The notes below the pieces were generated by a model, which was given only the letters and a program-made list of their open reading frames with translations, was not told the DNA's origin and made no database searches. Positions 8,761 through 18,300 of a stretch of 64,000 bases of DNA are shown here, one piece after another. The stretch comes from Nonomuraea dietziae (GTDB taxonomy: Bacteria; Actinomycetota; Actinomycetes; Streptosporangiales; Streptosporangiaceae), in contig NZ_JACIBV010000001.1 of the NCBI RefSeq assembly GCF_014195505.1, forward strand, positions 4,402,001 to 4,466,000. Reading direction: 5' to 3'. The translations under genes and the position numbers were made by a program. Each line of letters begins with the position of its first letter. Position 1 is the first letter of the stretch.

Positions 8761-9171
8761 TCAGCGGGCGTCCGGCGCGGCGGTGGCCTGTCCTTCCATC
8801 TCCGCGCCGGGAAAGCCCAGCGCGCCGAGGAAGAAGGCCTTCCAGCTGACCCTGACCCAGACCGTCACCTGGGTCTGCGCGCCGCCGACCTGGCAGTCGG
8901 CGGGCTTCACTTCGGTGGGCGAGTAGGCGCGTACGACCTGTTCGGCGCGCGCGCACACCTCCTCCTGGCTCAGCAGGCGGGCGTGTCCGGTCTGGCGCAG
9001 GTACTCCACGTCGACGCGGTCCGCGCCCGCCCTGGCCGCCTGCTCGGCGACGTCCGCGGCGCGCAGCCTGGCGTTGATCGCCGCGCCGCCGTCCACGAGC
9101 AGGCCCGCGAGCAGGAACACCACGACGGAGAACAGCACCGTGAACACGGACATCGAGCCGCGCTCGTTCAC
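8761..9171 (-). CDS. TadG/TadE-like pseudopilin (Rv3654c-type)
   Basis: A 136-residue protein beginning NERGSMSVFTVLFSVVVFLLAGLLVDGGAAINARLRAADVAEQAARAGAD, the hydrophobic N-terminal helix and basic/alanine stretch of the TadE/TadG and helicase-secretion-neighbourhood families. A cysteine pair (EEVCARAEQ and KPADCQVGG) follows, typical of minor pilins. The GTG start overlaps the upstream stop by four bases (GTGA). Membrane-inserted minor pilin or assembly factor of the Flp pilus by context. Confidence 0.8.
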   Translation of the reverse strand: MNERGSMSVFTVLFSVVVFLLAGLLVDGGAAINARLRAADVAEQAARAGADRVDVEYLRQTGHARLLSQEEVCARAEQVVRAYSPTEVKPADCQVGGAQTQVTVWVRVSWKAFFLGALGFPGAEMEGQATAAPDAR

Positions 9172-9557
9172 TCCACCCTCCGGAACTGCTCCAGCGGCAC
9201 GACCGACATGCCGGACATCTGCTTGACCGCGCCGAATCCCAGGAACTCCAGGTTCAGCTCGCAGGTCACCTCCGCCCTGACCTGCCCGCCTTCCTCCCAG
9301 ACGCTCCCTGCCAGCGAGATCCGCGGCGCGTCGCACTGCCCTTCCAGCGCGGCCTTCGCGCTCGCCTCCGCCGCGCCCTCCGCCCCTTCGAGCGTGCGCT
9401 GGACCGAGGCGGCCCTGGCGGCGTCCCTCGCCGCGCCGTTCACCTCGCCCTGCGCCTCGACCAGCCGTCCCGCGCCCACGAGGAACAGCAGGAACAGCAG
9501 GAAGATCGGCGCCAGCATCACCGTCTCCACAGCCATCGAGCCTCTGTCGGCGTTCAT
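9168..9557 (-). CDS. TadE-like pseudopilin
   Basis: A 129-residue protein starting MNADRGSMAVETVMLAPIFLLFLLFLVGAGRL: the RGSxAVE-type type III signal sequence, with Glu at the fifth position of the mature helix, followed by a long hydrophobic segment. This is the hallmark of TadE pseudopilins processed by a TadV-type peptidase. Two cysteines (EGQCDAPR and VTCELN) could form a disulfide outside the membrane. ATG overlaps the previous stop (ATGA). A longer upstream start at 9593 is possible but would overlap the neighbour by 40 bases. Confidence 0.85.
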   Translation of the reverse strand: MNADRGSMAVETVMLAPIFLLFLLFLVGAGRLVEAQGEVNGAARDAARAASVQRTLEGAEGAAEASAKAALEGQCDAPRISLAGSVWEEGGQVRAEVTCELNLEFLGFGAVKQMSGMSVVPLEQFRRVE

Positions 9558-10114
9558 TGACAGTCGTCGCCTCCGTTGTCGGGACGGAAGCACTCCACCG
9601 GGCCTCCCGACGTGGCCGTGATCGTGAAGGTCAGCTCGGGGAGCAGCGGGATCACCTGCACGGCGCTGCCCGTCACCGTCACCCAGCGTTCATCGACCCC
9701 TCGGGGTACGGCTGTCGCCGCGGCGCCGTCGAGGATGCGGGGACCGATGGCTTCGGCGACGTCCTCGGCCCTGGAGACGGCCTCGTCCTGCCAGCTCGTC
9801 GAGTCGAACGGGGCCGACCTGGCGATCCTCGCGCCCTCCCTGGCGGCGGCGTCGGCCACCTGGCGGCCGTGGAACCACAGCGCCACCTGGACGATCAGCA
9901 GCACGACGGCGAGGACGACCGGCATGATCATCGCCAGCTCGACCACCGTGGCCCCTCGCTCCCGCGTCCCGCCACCACCGGCTGCACGCCGGGGGAGGCC
10001 GGGCCCCACGGAGGCAGGCTCGGCTCCCTCGCCCACGGATGGAGGACGAGGGCTCCTCTGCACGCCCTCGATGGGACAGAGGTCGCCGGTCAGGGCAGGT
10101 CGGGAGAGGGTCAC
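9554..10114 (-). CDS. TadE/TadG-like pseudopilin
   Basis: A 186-residue protein read from the GTG at 10112-10114, which overlaps the pilin stop (GTGA). After a Gly/Pro-rich leader of about 50 residues comes RERGATVVELAMIMPVVLAVVLLIVQVALWFHGRQVADAAAREG, a TadE-type processing site (G before ATVVE) and helix. The C-terminus ends in two close cysteines (VECFRPDNGGDDCQ). The leader is unusually long for this family, so an internal start cannot be excluded, but no better ribosome site was seen. Minor pilin of the Tad system by context. Confidence 0.8.
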   Translation of the reverse strand: MTLSRPALTGDLCPIEGVQRSPRPPSVGEGAEPASVGPGLPRRAAGGGGTRERGATVVELAMIMPVVLAVVLLIVQVALWFHGRQVADAAAREGARIARSAPFDSTSWQDEAVSRAEDVAEAIGPRILDGAAATAVPRGVDERWVTVTGSAVQVIPLLPELTFTITATSGGPVECFRPDNGGDDCQ

Positions 10115-10344
10115 TCGTTGCCGTCTCCCGAGCCGCCGCCCCCGCCGAAGCTGTTCTGGAGGTCGCTCTGCTTCTGCTCCACGAGCGTCTTGATGAGCGT
10201 CGCCAGCCCGAGCGCCACCCCTGCGATGATCGCGGTGATGATCACCCATTCGACGGCGGAGGCCCCACGCGTGGGGGCGGTGCGGGCGCGGTGCACGCGG
10301 ACCCCCAGGTAGGCGGTCAGGTACACGATCCACGGATGGTTCAT
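10111..10344 (-). CDS. Flp-type pilin
   Basis: A 77-residue prepilin. Basic leader peptide, then RGASAVEW with predicted cleavage between G27 and A28 and Glu at +5 of the mature protein, followed by the hydrophobic helix VIITAIIAGVALGLATLI. A short polar stretch and a Gly-rich tail (GGGGGSGDGNE) end the protein. Flp pilins normally have Glu-Tyr at +5/+6; here it is Glu-Trp. It is probably the major structural subunit. It overlaps TadC by one base (TGATG) and the downstream gene by four. Confidence 0.85.
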   Translation of the reverse strand: MNHPWIVYLTAYLGVRVHRARTAPTRGASAVEWVIITAIIAGVALGLATLIKTLVEQKQSDLQNSFGGGGGSGDGNE

Positions 10345-11264
10345 CACGACCCCAACATCTTCATAGCGGCGGGAAAACTGAGGAAGATCACGAACCCGGC
10401 GCACAGCAGGAGCTGGGCGACGAGCATGGACTGGGACCGCTCCCCCGCCCGCCCCTCGATCTCGGCGAGTTCGCGGCGACGCAGGGTGGCGGCGCGGGCG
10501 GTCAAGGAGGCGCGCACCTTCGCGCCGTCGTCGGCCACCAGCCCGAGAGCGGCGGACAGGTCGCGCAGCTCGTCGACGTTGATCTCCTCGCCGAGCTGGC
10601 CGAGCGCCTGCCACGGGGTGATGCCCACGATCCTGGCCCCGCTGAGCGCGTCGCGGATGCGGGACATCGCCCAGTTCGGCGAGTCGCCGCTGACGGAGAC
10701 CGCCATCATCAGCGCCTCGGGGACGCCGCGTCCTCCTGCGAGGTTCATCGAGACCAGGTCGAGGAAGGCGCCGACCACGTGGCGGAAGTCGCGCCGCTTG
10801 GCCGCCGCGTCGCGCCTGATCTGCAGGTCGGGCAGGACGAAGAACAGCAGCGAGACGGCCAGCGCCGCCCAGAAGGGGATGGTCAGCGAGACGCCCCACT
10901 CCATCAGCGCCAGCCACCCCGCGAGCAGGGGGAAGGCGAGCAGCCCCGAGGCGGCCAGCAGCGCCTTGGTGGCGAGGAAGCCCTCGAACGAGCGTCCGAC
11001 CAGCGCCAGGTCGGCCCTGATCGAGCGGACCTCCCAGCCTCTCGCGGCGTATAGCCTGGCCAGCCGTACGCCGAGGCCGCGGCGGAAGGCGCTGACCTCC
11101 TCGTCGGGGAGCACGAGCTGGAGCCTGGGAGCGTCGGTGTCCTCCCTGGCGGCGTCGAGCGCGATGAGACGGGCGACGAGCCCCGGCCTTGCGGGGAAGA
11201 GCGCCCTCGTCAGGAGGAACAGTCCGAGCCCGAGCACCCCGCCCGCCAGCACACCCTCAACCAT
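10344..11264 (-). CDS. tadC: TadC-like inner-membrane pilus assembly protein (T2SS-F family)
   Basis: A 306-residue membrane protein with the GspF/TadC layout: an N-terminal membrane helix (LAGGVLGLGLFLL), a pair of helices in the middle (about 95-145), the conserved cytoplasmic helical domain (RDFRHVVGAFLDLVSMNLAGGRGVPEA) and a C-terminal membrane helix. It forms the membrane platform on which the TadA ATPase acts. The start has GGGAGGTG upstream and overlaps the tadB stop by eight bases. An alternative upstream start would extend into tadB. Confidence 0.88.
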   Translation of the reverse strand: MVEGVLAGGVLGLGLFLLTRALFPARPGLVARLIALDAAREDTDAPRLQLVLPDEEVSAFRRGLGVRLARLYAARGWEVRSIRADLALVGRSFEGFLATKALLAASGLLAFPLLAGWLALMEWGVSLTIPFWAALAVSLLFFVLPDLQIRRDAAAKRRDFRHVVGAFLDLVSMNLAGGRGVPEALMMAVSVSGDSPNWAMSRIRDALSGARIVGITPWQALGQLGEEINVDELRDLSAALGLVADDGAKVRASLTARAATLRRRELAEIEGRAGERSQSMLVAQLLLCAGFVIFLSFPAAMKMLGS

Positions 11265-12117
11265 GGGCACCTCCCGTGGGCACGTCGAGACCGAGCAGCC
11301 TGGTCGGCTTGTCGAAGCGGGCCAGCCTGCGCATCCACGCGAACCCGGCCCCGAACAGCCCCGCCACCACCACGAGGACGGCCTGCCCCAGCCACGAGCG
11401 GTACTCGGCCACGTAGGAGGGGTTGAAGACGACCAGCGCGGCGGCGAAGCCGAGAGCGGTGAGCACGACGATCTGTACCGATCGGCGGGTGGAGCGGCGC
11501 TCGGCCTCGACCCTGCGGCGCATGTCGAGCTCTTCGCGGGCCGAGACGGCAAGGGCGCCGAGCACGTCCCGCAGTCCTGGGCCGCGCAGCCTGGAGTTGA
11601 GGATCAGCGCCGCGATGACCAGATCCGCCGAAGGGTCGTCGAGCTCGTCGGCGAACATCCGCAGCGCGTCGGGCAGGGCCATGCGCGTGTGCAGGCGGTC
11701 GACCATGGCGCGCAGGTGCGGGCGGAGCATGGGCGCCGCCGCCCTGATGGAGGAGGGGATGGCCTGCTCCAGGCCCGCCGCTCCCGCGATGGTGTCGCGC
11801 AGGGACTCGGTCCAGGCCGCAAGCCCCTCCAGCCTGACCATGGCCGCCCGCTCGGAGGCGGCTCCGCCCGAAAGCCCTCGCCAGGCGAAGACGAGCAGTG
11901 CCGCGCCGGCGGCGACGACGGGCCACTGCGTCACCGCGAGGATCACCGTGGCCAGGACCGCCGCGACGGCCGTACGGGTGGACAGGGTGCGCACGAGGTG
12001 GCGGGGGGCGGACTTCGGGCGGGGGCGCAGGCCGTAGAGGGAGAGCACGAGCAGGAAGAGGCCGCCGCCTGCGGCGGCGCCCGACAGCAGGGCCAGCGGG
12101 TCGATGCCGGTCATCAC
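11257..12117 (-). CDS. tadB: TadB-like inner-membrane pilus assembly protein (T2SS-F family)
   Basis: A 286-residue membrane protein of the TadB type: N-terminal membrane segments (GGGLFLLVLSLYGL, AAVLATVILAVTQWPVVAAGAALLVF), the F-domain (LEGLAAWTESLRDTIAGAAGLEQAIP) and two C-terminal helices. It partners with TadC to form the platform of the Flp pilus machine. Two adjacent ATGs (12115-12117 and 12112-12114) are possible starts; both overlap the end of tadA. Confidence 0.88.
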   Translation of the reverse strand: MMTGIDPLALLSGAAAGGGLFLLVLSLYGLRPRPKSAPRHLVRTLSTRTAVAAVLATVILAVTQWPVVAAGAALLVFAWRGLSGGAASERAAMVRLEGLAAWTESLRDTIAGAAGLEQAIPSSIRAAAPMLRPHLRAMVDRLHTRMALPDALRMFADELDDPSADLVIAALILNSRLRGPGLRDVLGALAVSAREELDMRRRVEAERRSTRRSVQIVVLTALGFAAALVVFNPSYVAEYRSWLGQAVLVVVAGLFGAGFAWMRRLARFDKPTRLLGLDVPTGGAHG

Positions 12118-13412
12118 CAGGCTCCTGGGGCGTAGCCGTGCGGGGCGAGCTCCTCGAGGCAGGAGACGGGCGCGTGCGGTACGGCGGTGCCGTCGGCGCC
12201 CGGCGCGAAGATCTCGCTGGAAAGGACGCGTCCGTCGACCCCGTTCACCTCGCGCACGCTGGAGACGAAGCGCCGAAGGGTGCCGCCTGCCGCGTAGTCG
12301 TTGCGCTTCTCGATGAAGACCACGAAGTCGATGGCGCCCGCGATGAGCATGTGGGTGGCGTCGATGGGCAGCCGCTCGGCGGCCTGGAGCGCGTAGGTGG
12401 AGATGCGGTTGAAGACCTCCATGCTGGAGTTGGCGTGGATGGTGGACAGCGAGCCGTCGTTGCCCTGGGTCATCGCGTTCAGCATGGTGACGATCTCGTC
12501 GCCGAGGACCTCGCCGACGATCACGCGCGACGGGTTCATGCGGAGGGATCGGCGTACCAGCTCGGCCATGGTGATCTCGCCCTGTCCCTCGGAGTTGGGC
12601 AGGCGCTGTTCGAAGGCGACGACGTTCGGGTGCAGCTCGGGGAACTGGTCGAGGCCGAGTTCGAGCGCGCGCTCGACGGTGATCAGCCGTTCGTGGGCGG
12701 GGATCTCGTTGGCCAGCGCCCGCAGCAGAGTCGTCTTGCCCGCGTTGGTGGACCCGGCGATCATGATGTTCTTGCGGGCGGCGACGGCGGCGGTGAGGAA
12801 GCGCCCGACCAGCGGGGTGAGCGTGCCGTTGCCCACGAGGTCGGACAGGAACACCTTGCCGAGCCTGGCCCTGCGGATCGACACGGCCGGCCGTACGGTG
12901 ACGTCCATGACCGCCGAGAGGCGCGAGCCGTCGGGCAGGCGCAGGTCGAGTTGCGGGTTGGCGGTGTCGAACGGCCTGCTGGACAGGCCCGAGTAGGCGG
13001 CCAGGATCTGGATGAGCTCGATCAGCTCCTCGTCGGACTCGGCGACGGGCTCGTGGGTGAGCTCCTGGCCGTCGGCGTAGCTGACGAAGACGCGGTCGCA
13101 GCCGTTGATGTCGATGTTCTCGACGTCGCCGTCGTCGAGCAGCGGCTGGAGGCGGCCGACGCCGAAGAGCGCGGCGTGGATCCCCGCCGCGAGCGCCTCC
13201 TCCTCTTCGAGCGTGGGCGGGGTACGGCCCGAGCCGATCTCTCCCCTGGCGAACTCCTCGAGCACCTGGGAGATCAGCGCGCGGGCGAACTGCCGCTCGT
13301 CCTCGCCCGTCATGGCGGGCAGGCCGTTGGCCTGGTCGAGGCGGCGCTGGTGGGACAGGCGGTCGCCGACCTCCTGGCGGAAGCGCTTGACCAGCGAGTG
13401 GTCGATGGTCAT
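12114..13412 (-). CDS. tadA: TadA/CpaF pilus assembly ATPase
   Basis: A 432-residue secretion ATPase of the VirB11/CpaF class. An N-terminal helical domain (about 1-150) precedes the RecA-like core: Walker A GSTNAGKTT at 220-228, Asp box (VERALELG) around 246, Walker B RVIVGEV at 296-302 and the His box STIHAN around 323-328. A hexamer of this protein powers pilin extrusion. Walker A reads GSTNAGKTT rather than the commoner GGTGSGKTT, as in several actinobacterial homologues. The ATG overlaps the tadZ stop (ATGA). Confidence 0.93.
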   Translation of the reverse strand: MTIDHSLVKRFRQEVGDRLSHQRRLDQANGLPAMTGEDERQFARALISQVLEEFARGEIGSGRTPPTLEEEEALAAGIHAALFGVGRLQPLLDDGDVENIDINGCDRVFVSYADGQELTHEPVAESDEELIELIQILAAYSGLSSRPFDTANPQLDLRLPDGSRLSAVMDVTVRPAVSIRRARLGKVFLSDLVGNGTLTPLVGRFLTAAVAARKNIMIAGSTNAGKTTLLRALANEIPAHERLITVERALELGLDQFPELHPNVVAFEQRLPNSEGQGEITMAELVRRSLRMNPSRVIVGEVLGDEIVTMLNAMTQGNDGSLSTIHANSSMEVFNRISTYALQAAERLPIDATHMLIAGAIDFVVFIEKRNDYAAGGTLRRFVSSVREVNGVDGRVLSSEIFAPGADGTAVPHAPVSCLEELAPHGYAPGAW

Positions 13413-14143
13413 GGCACCCTCACCTGGGAGGAGAGCCGTCCTGCGAGCTCGCGGGCCGTACGGATGAGCAGGGATCGGTCGAGCCTGCCGCCCCACTGGC
13501 CGCGCAGCAGCTCGGCGCCCTTGGGATCGTGGGCCAGCCCCGCCACGAAGGCGGCCTGTCCTCCCACGATCCTGCGCACCTCGTCGATGGAGGCGCGGTA
13601 GGTGCGGGGGTCGGCGATCACGACCACGCCGAGCTGCGGGCCCTTGGGCACGATCGCGAGGCGTTCGCGCAGGTGGGCGACGTGGTCGAGGCTGGCGCGG
13701 GTGAACAGCACGAGGAGTTCGGCCTCCGCGATCAGCTCGCCCACCTGGGGGTGGGCGCCGAGCCTGCCGCAGTCGGCCAGCACGTCGGCGCCTGGCAGGC
13801 CGGACAGCGCCCTTCCGAGCGGCCCCCACATCCAGGTCAGGCCCGCGGCCTGCTCGCCGTGGGTGAGCCCGGCCAGCACATCGAGCCCTCCGATGATCTT
13901 CTGGGTGTGCTCGTGGATCTGGGCGGGCTCCAGCCCGCGCCTGGCGGTGGCGCCCAGGGTGAGCAGCCCTCTGCCGGGGTTCAGCATGCCGCCGTCGGCG
14001 GCGGGCAACCGGTAGGCGAGGTCGCCGCCCGCCGGGTCGCACTCGGCCAGCAGGACGGCGCGCGGCCACACCGCGCCGAGCGCGGTCGCCGCGGTGGTGA
14101 CGCCGGGCGCCCCCTTGTCGGCGGCCAGGACGATCAGCGCCAC
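13409..14143 (-). CDS. tadZ: TadZ/CpaE-like P-loop protein (MinD/ParA superfamily)
   Basis: A 244-residue protein with a MinD/ParA-type deviant Walker A near the N-terminus (AADKGAPGVTTAA), a switch-like LLAECDPAGGDLAYR and a VLADCGRLG strand. Family members localise the Tad apparatus at the cell pole or septum. In the signature KGAPGVTT the usual second Lys/Gly pair (KGGVGKT) is altered, so ATP hydrolysis may be weak. Start is a GTG one base after the upstream stop (TGACGTG). Confidence 0.82.
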   Translation of the reverse strand: MALIVLAADKGAPGVTTAATALGAVWPRAVLLAECDPAGGDLAYRLPAADGGMLNPGRGLLTLGATARRGLEPAQIHEHTQKIIGGLDVLAGLTHGEQAAGLTWMWGPLGRALSGLPGADVLADCGRLGAHPQVGELIAEAELLVLFTRASLDHVAHLRERLAIVPKGPQLGVVVIADPRTYRASIDEVRRIVGGQAAFVAGLAHDPKGAELLRGQWGGRLDRSLLIRTARELAGRLSSQVRVP

Positions 14144-14144
14144 G

Positions 14145-14822
14145 TCAGCGCGCTCCCGGCAGCTCGGCCACCGCGATCTCGCCGCCGGAGGCGTAGGCGG
14201 CGATCTGCGGCGAGACGGTCGAGTCGACGATGACGGTGATCAGCCCCGCCGAACCCGTCCTGGTCGGCTCGCCCACGATGTGCACCAGGGCGTTGGGCGC
14301 CAGCACCCTGCTCTGCGCGCCCGACGAGCGTCCTGGCACGTGGATGACCTGCACCCGGTCGCCCTCGCGCAGCCCCGCGGGCGCCTGGCCCGGCTTGAGC
14401 GCGAGCCCGACCTTGGCCTTGCCAGGGCCGAGCTCCTGGCTCGCGGTCACGGTCATCTGGTCGGTGAGGAGGGTGCCGGGAAGAATGGTCGCCGCGGCGT
14501 AGGTCTCGATGACGGCGAACCGCCGCGACCATGCCACATAGGCGACTCCTGTATCGGCTATCTGCACCTCTTCGAGGGCGTTGGCGGAGATCTTCTGACC
14601 CCCGCCGATCTGTTGCACGACCCTGATCGCGGAAATGCGATCACCACTGCGCATGACGAGCAGCGTGGTCGCCAGCGCGCCACCGAGAATGAGGAGGACG
14701 GCCAGCGCGGCGAGCGCGGGTTTGCGCTCGCGCGGGGGCACGGGAAGCTTGCGTGAGGTGCTGCTGGAGAGCACGCCTGCGGGCCCCGCCGAGTTCACGG
14801 CAGGCTTTTCGCTGGTCCTCAT
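14145..14822 (-). CDS. CpaB/RcpC-like SAF-domain protein
   Basis: A 225-residue protein with a cytoplasmic N-terminus, one membrane anchor (ALAALAVLLILGGALATTLLVM, about 37-57) and an extracytoplasmic SAF domain (about 75-140; GQKISANALEEVQIADTG and AAATILPGTLLTDQMT). The C-terminal strand-rich region ends the protein. In Tad systems CpaB/RcpC is an assembly factor in the periplasm or cell wall; here it is the first gene of the operon. An ATG with GGGAGCC upstream was chosen. Confidence 0.8.
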   Translation of the reverse strand: MRTSEKPAVNSAGPAGVLSSSTSRKLPVPPRERKPALAALAVLLILGGALATTLLVMRSGDRISAIRVVQQIGGGQKISANALEEVQIADTGVAYVAWSRRFAVIETYAAATILPGTLLTDQMTVTASQELGPGKAKVGLALKPGQAPAGLREGDRVQVIHVPGRSSGAQSRVLAPNALVHIVGEPTRTGSAGLITVIVDSTVSPQIAAYASGGEIAVAELPGAR

Positions 14823-15060
14823 AGGTGGGGGGCTCCCATGATGAATTTGCGGGAATTCAGGCCATTATGTGCATCTGATGACGCCTGACGGGGCCCGAAT
14901 ACGAGGACCAATGCTCCTTTCGCAGGTAGGAGCCTGTCAACCAGACCGGTTAATTAAAGCCGCTTGAATTGACTGCGTATTTGGTGATAGCGACCACATT
15001 GGTCACACAATTCACAGAACTGCCACCCTGAACCTGTTCAAACTGTGGGATGCTTGCCGC
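14823..15060. promoter_or_regulatory. Intergenic region upstream of the Tad operon
   Basis: This 238-bp spacer is richer in A+T than its neighbours. On the minus strand it holds a perfect -35 hexamer TTGACA (14935-14940), but the matching -10 is poor (GAGCAT at about 18 bp), so the promoter assignment is weak. An inverted repeat GCTCCT-N9-AGGAGC (14913-14933) overlaps the presumed promoter and could be an operator. The half facing the plus strand would serve the small gene at 15061. No gene was recognised. Confidence 0.35.
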
Positions 15061-15282
15061 ATGGCCAGGCACAGCGGGCGCTTCGCCCGGTTTCGCCGTC
15101 GCTGGGTCGCGCGTCTCGCCGCGGCCCCCGCCACCTCCTGGACGGTGGGCAGGCTGCACAGGGCGGCCGCCAATCTGGTGGAGGTCACCGCCGAGGTGAA
15201 CGCCTACGCGGGGCTGCTGGAGGAGAAGGCCGAGGAGCTTCGCGACCGCACGATGGAGGCCGGCCGCCGGCCCCCTTCCTGA
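15061..15282 (+). CDS. Small basic hypothetical protein
   Basis: A 73-residue protein with a strongly basic N-terminus (MARHSGRFARFRRRWVARLAAAP) and a helical second half (NLVEVTAEVNAYAGLLEEKAEELRDRTMEAG). I do not recognise a family. Codon use is normal for this genome and the frame is open from a plain ATG, but the ribosome site (GGGATG) is only fair. It precedes the EssC-like ATPase by about 80 bases in the same direction, so it may belong to the T7SS operon. Confidence 0.45.
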   Translation: MARHSGRFARFRRRWVARLAAAPATSWTVGRLHRAAANLVEVTAEVNAYAGLLEEKAEELRDRTMEAGRRPPS

Positions 15283-15362
15283 TACCGGTGTCGTCATCCG
15301 GGCGGCGGGCGCCGCGGTCACGCGTTAGCGTGGCGGCCGGTCCGACCCCGGAGGAGCGGCAC

Positions 15363-18300
15363 ATGCGGATCATGCTCACCGTCCTCGACGAGCGCGGCGA
15401 TCGTGACGTCGTGATCGAGGGCGACCCGGGCACCACGGTCGCCAGGGTGGCCGAGGCGCTGGCAGGCCCGCCGGAGGAGCCGCTGGCCAAGGTGGTCCGC
15501 CTGTCCAGGAACCGCGCCCCCTACGGCCTCGGCGCCGAGCCCCGCATCCCGCGCCAGCGCGGCGAAACCCGTCTCTCGCCCGACAGGCCAGCGGGCAGGC
15601 ACACCGGCCACCGCAGAGCGAGCGACCCGCCCGCGGCGGCCTCCGACGACGGATGGGCGCACGGAGTCGGCGGCCTGGGCTTCGACGGGCCGACGGTGTG
15701 GCGCGACGGCCGCCCCGTCGACCCGAGGGCCCCGGTCAGAGCCGTCCTGCGCAACGGCGACAGGATCACCCTCCGCCCCCACCTCGCGAGCCTGACCCTG
15801 GTCGCCGAGCCCGGCGGCGTGGCCGAGGTGCGCGTCGTGGGAGGCCCGCAGGCGGGCTCGGTCCATCGCCTCGGTCTGGGCGTCCACGTGATCGGCGCCG
15901 ACCCGAGCTGCGCGATCGCCGTACGCGACCCCTCGCTGCCGGCCGAGGCCGCGACCCTCCGTGTGACCCCCGAGTCGATCACGGTCGAACCGCCGAAGAG
16001 GAAGCCGCAGGAGCCCCCGCGCAGGAAGGCGAAGGGCCGATACGCCGAGGAACTCGACGAGCTGGCCCTGAGGGACACGCCCCCCATGGGGGAGCCCCCC
16101 GAGATCACCCTGGACGGCGAGCCCGTCACCGCGCCCGCCGACTGGCCCGAGCACGCCCTGCTGACGGCAGGCTCCTCGATCTTCACGCTGACCGCCATCG
16201 AACCCGCCGACGCGCATCTCGCCCCCCACCCCGACGGCGGGCTGGCCTACAACCGGCCGCCGAGGCTGCGCCGTCCCGACACCGCGCGCAGGTTCGAGGT
16301 GCCGCAGGAGCCGAGGCGGGCGGAGACGATGCGGCTGCAGTTGCTGGCCGCCCTGCTGCCCGCGGTGCTCGGCGTGACGATGATGCTGGTCACCGGCCAG
16401 CGGTACTACCTGCTCATCGCGCTCATGACACCGCTCATCATGCTCGGCCAGTGGTGGAGCGACCGGCGGCACGGACGCAAGCAGCACAAGCGCTCCGTCA
16501 AGCAGTACAGGGAGGATCTGGCCGCCTTCCGCGAGGAGGTCGAGCAGGCCAGGAGGGACGACGAGCGGGCCCGCAGGGCCGCCGCGCCCGACCCGGCCGA
16601 GGTGCTGCTCACCGCCACGGGCCCACGCCGGAGGCTGTGGGAGCGCAGGATCCACGACGCCGACGCGCTCAGACTCAGGGTCGGCCTCGCCGACCTGCCC
16701 GCCGACCTGGAGTTCGACCAGCCGTACGAGAGCCCTGTCTGCAGGAAGGTGCCCGTGGCGCTGCCGATGCGACGCCTCGGCGTCGCGGGCGTGACGGGCG
16801 GGCGCGAGACGACGGCGGGACTGGTGAGCTGGATGATCGCGCAGGCGGCCGCGCTGCACAGCCCGCGCGACCTGGCGATCGTGGTGATCTCCGCCGGCTC
16901 CGACGCGGAGGAGCGGTGGGGCTGGGCACGCTGGCTGCCGCACTGCGCCCCGCACGGCGGCGAGGACTGCGTGGTGCTGGTGGGCGCCGACCCCGAGGCG
17001 GCCGCCAGGCGGGTGGCGGAGCTGACGGCGCTGATCGACGAGCGGCTCAACACCTCGATCCCCGACTTCGGCAAGGTCCCGACCGGCTGGGACGACCTGG
17101 GCGGCCCCGAGACCGACAAGCGGCCCTCCTACGACGAGCGCCCCTACGACGTGCTGGTCGTGCTCGACGGCGCGCAGGTGCTGCGCGGGCTGCAGGGGAT
17201 GCCGCAGGTGCTCAGGCAGGGCCCGCGAGCGGGCGTCTACACGCTCGCGGTGGACGAGGAGCAGCGGCTGCTGCCCGAGGAGTGCGAGACCGTGGCCGCC
17301 TGCGGCCTCGACGGCCAGGTACGGCTGCGCGGCGGCGGCCTCGACACGCTGGGCGCCGCCCTGACCGACCAGGTGCCGAACGAGTGGTGCGAGCGGCTGG
17401 CCAGAGCGCTCTCCCCCCTTCGCGACGTCTCGCGCGACGACCCGAACGGCAGCCTGCCTGAGGCGGTGCGCCTGCTCGACCTGCTGCACCCGCCCGTCCA
17501 GTGGGCGGCGCCGACCACCGAGGCGCTGCTCGGCGTCGGCCCCGAGGGCCCGTTCACCGTGGACCTGGCCAAGGACGGCCCGCACGCCCTGATCGCCGGC
17601 ACGACGGGCGCGGGCAAGTCGGAGCTGCTCCAGACGCTGATCTGCGCGCTGGCCGCCCGCAACAGGCCCGACCAGCTGACCTTCGTGCTGATCGACTACA
17701 AGGGCGGCGCCGCCTTCAAGGACTGCGCGCGCCTGCCGCACACCGTGGGCATGGTCAGCGACCTCGACGGCCACCTCACCCAGCGGGCGCTGACCTCGCT
17801 GGCCGCCGAGATCAGGCGCAGGGAGCGACTGCTGCTCGACGCCGACGCCAAGGACATCGACGACTACCAGGGCACGCTGCCACGCCTCGTGCTCGTCATC
17901 GACGAGTTCGCCGCGCTGGTCGCCGAGCTGCCCGACTTCGTGGCGGGCCTGGTCGACATCGCGCGCAGGGGCCGCTCCCTCGGCATCCACCTGATCCTGG
18001 CCACGCAGCGTCCCGCGGGCGTGGTGACGGCCGACATCCAGGCGAACACCTCGCTGCGGATCGCGCTCAGGGTGACGGAGGCCGCCGAGTCCGCCGACGT
18101 CATCGGCATCCCCGACGCCGCGCACATCTCCAAGGCGACGCCCGGCCGCTGCTACGTCAAACACGTGGCGGTGCAGGCCGCGAGGGTGGGCGGGCGCGCG
18201 CCCGGCGACGCGCAGGCGCGGCCGCGTGTGGTGGAGCTCGAGTGGGGGGCGCTGGGCCGGCCGCTGCCGCCCGCGCCCGAACCTCTCGAAGGGCTGGCGA

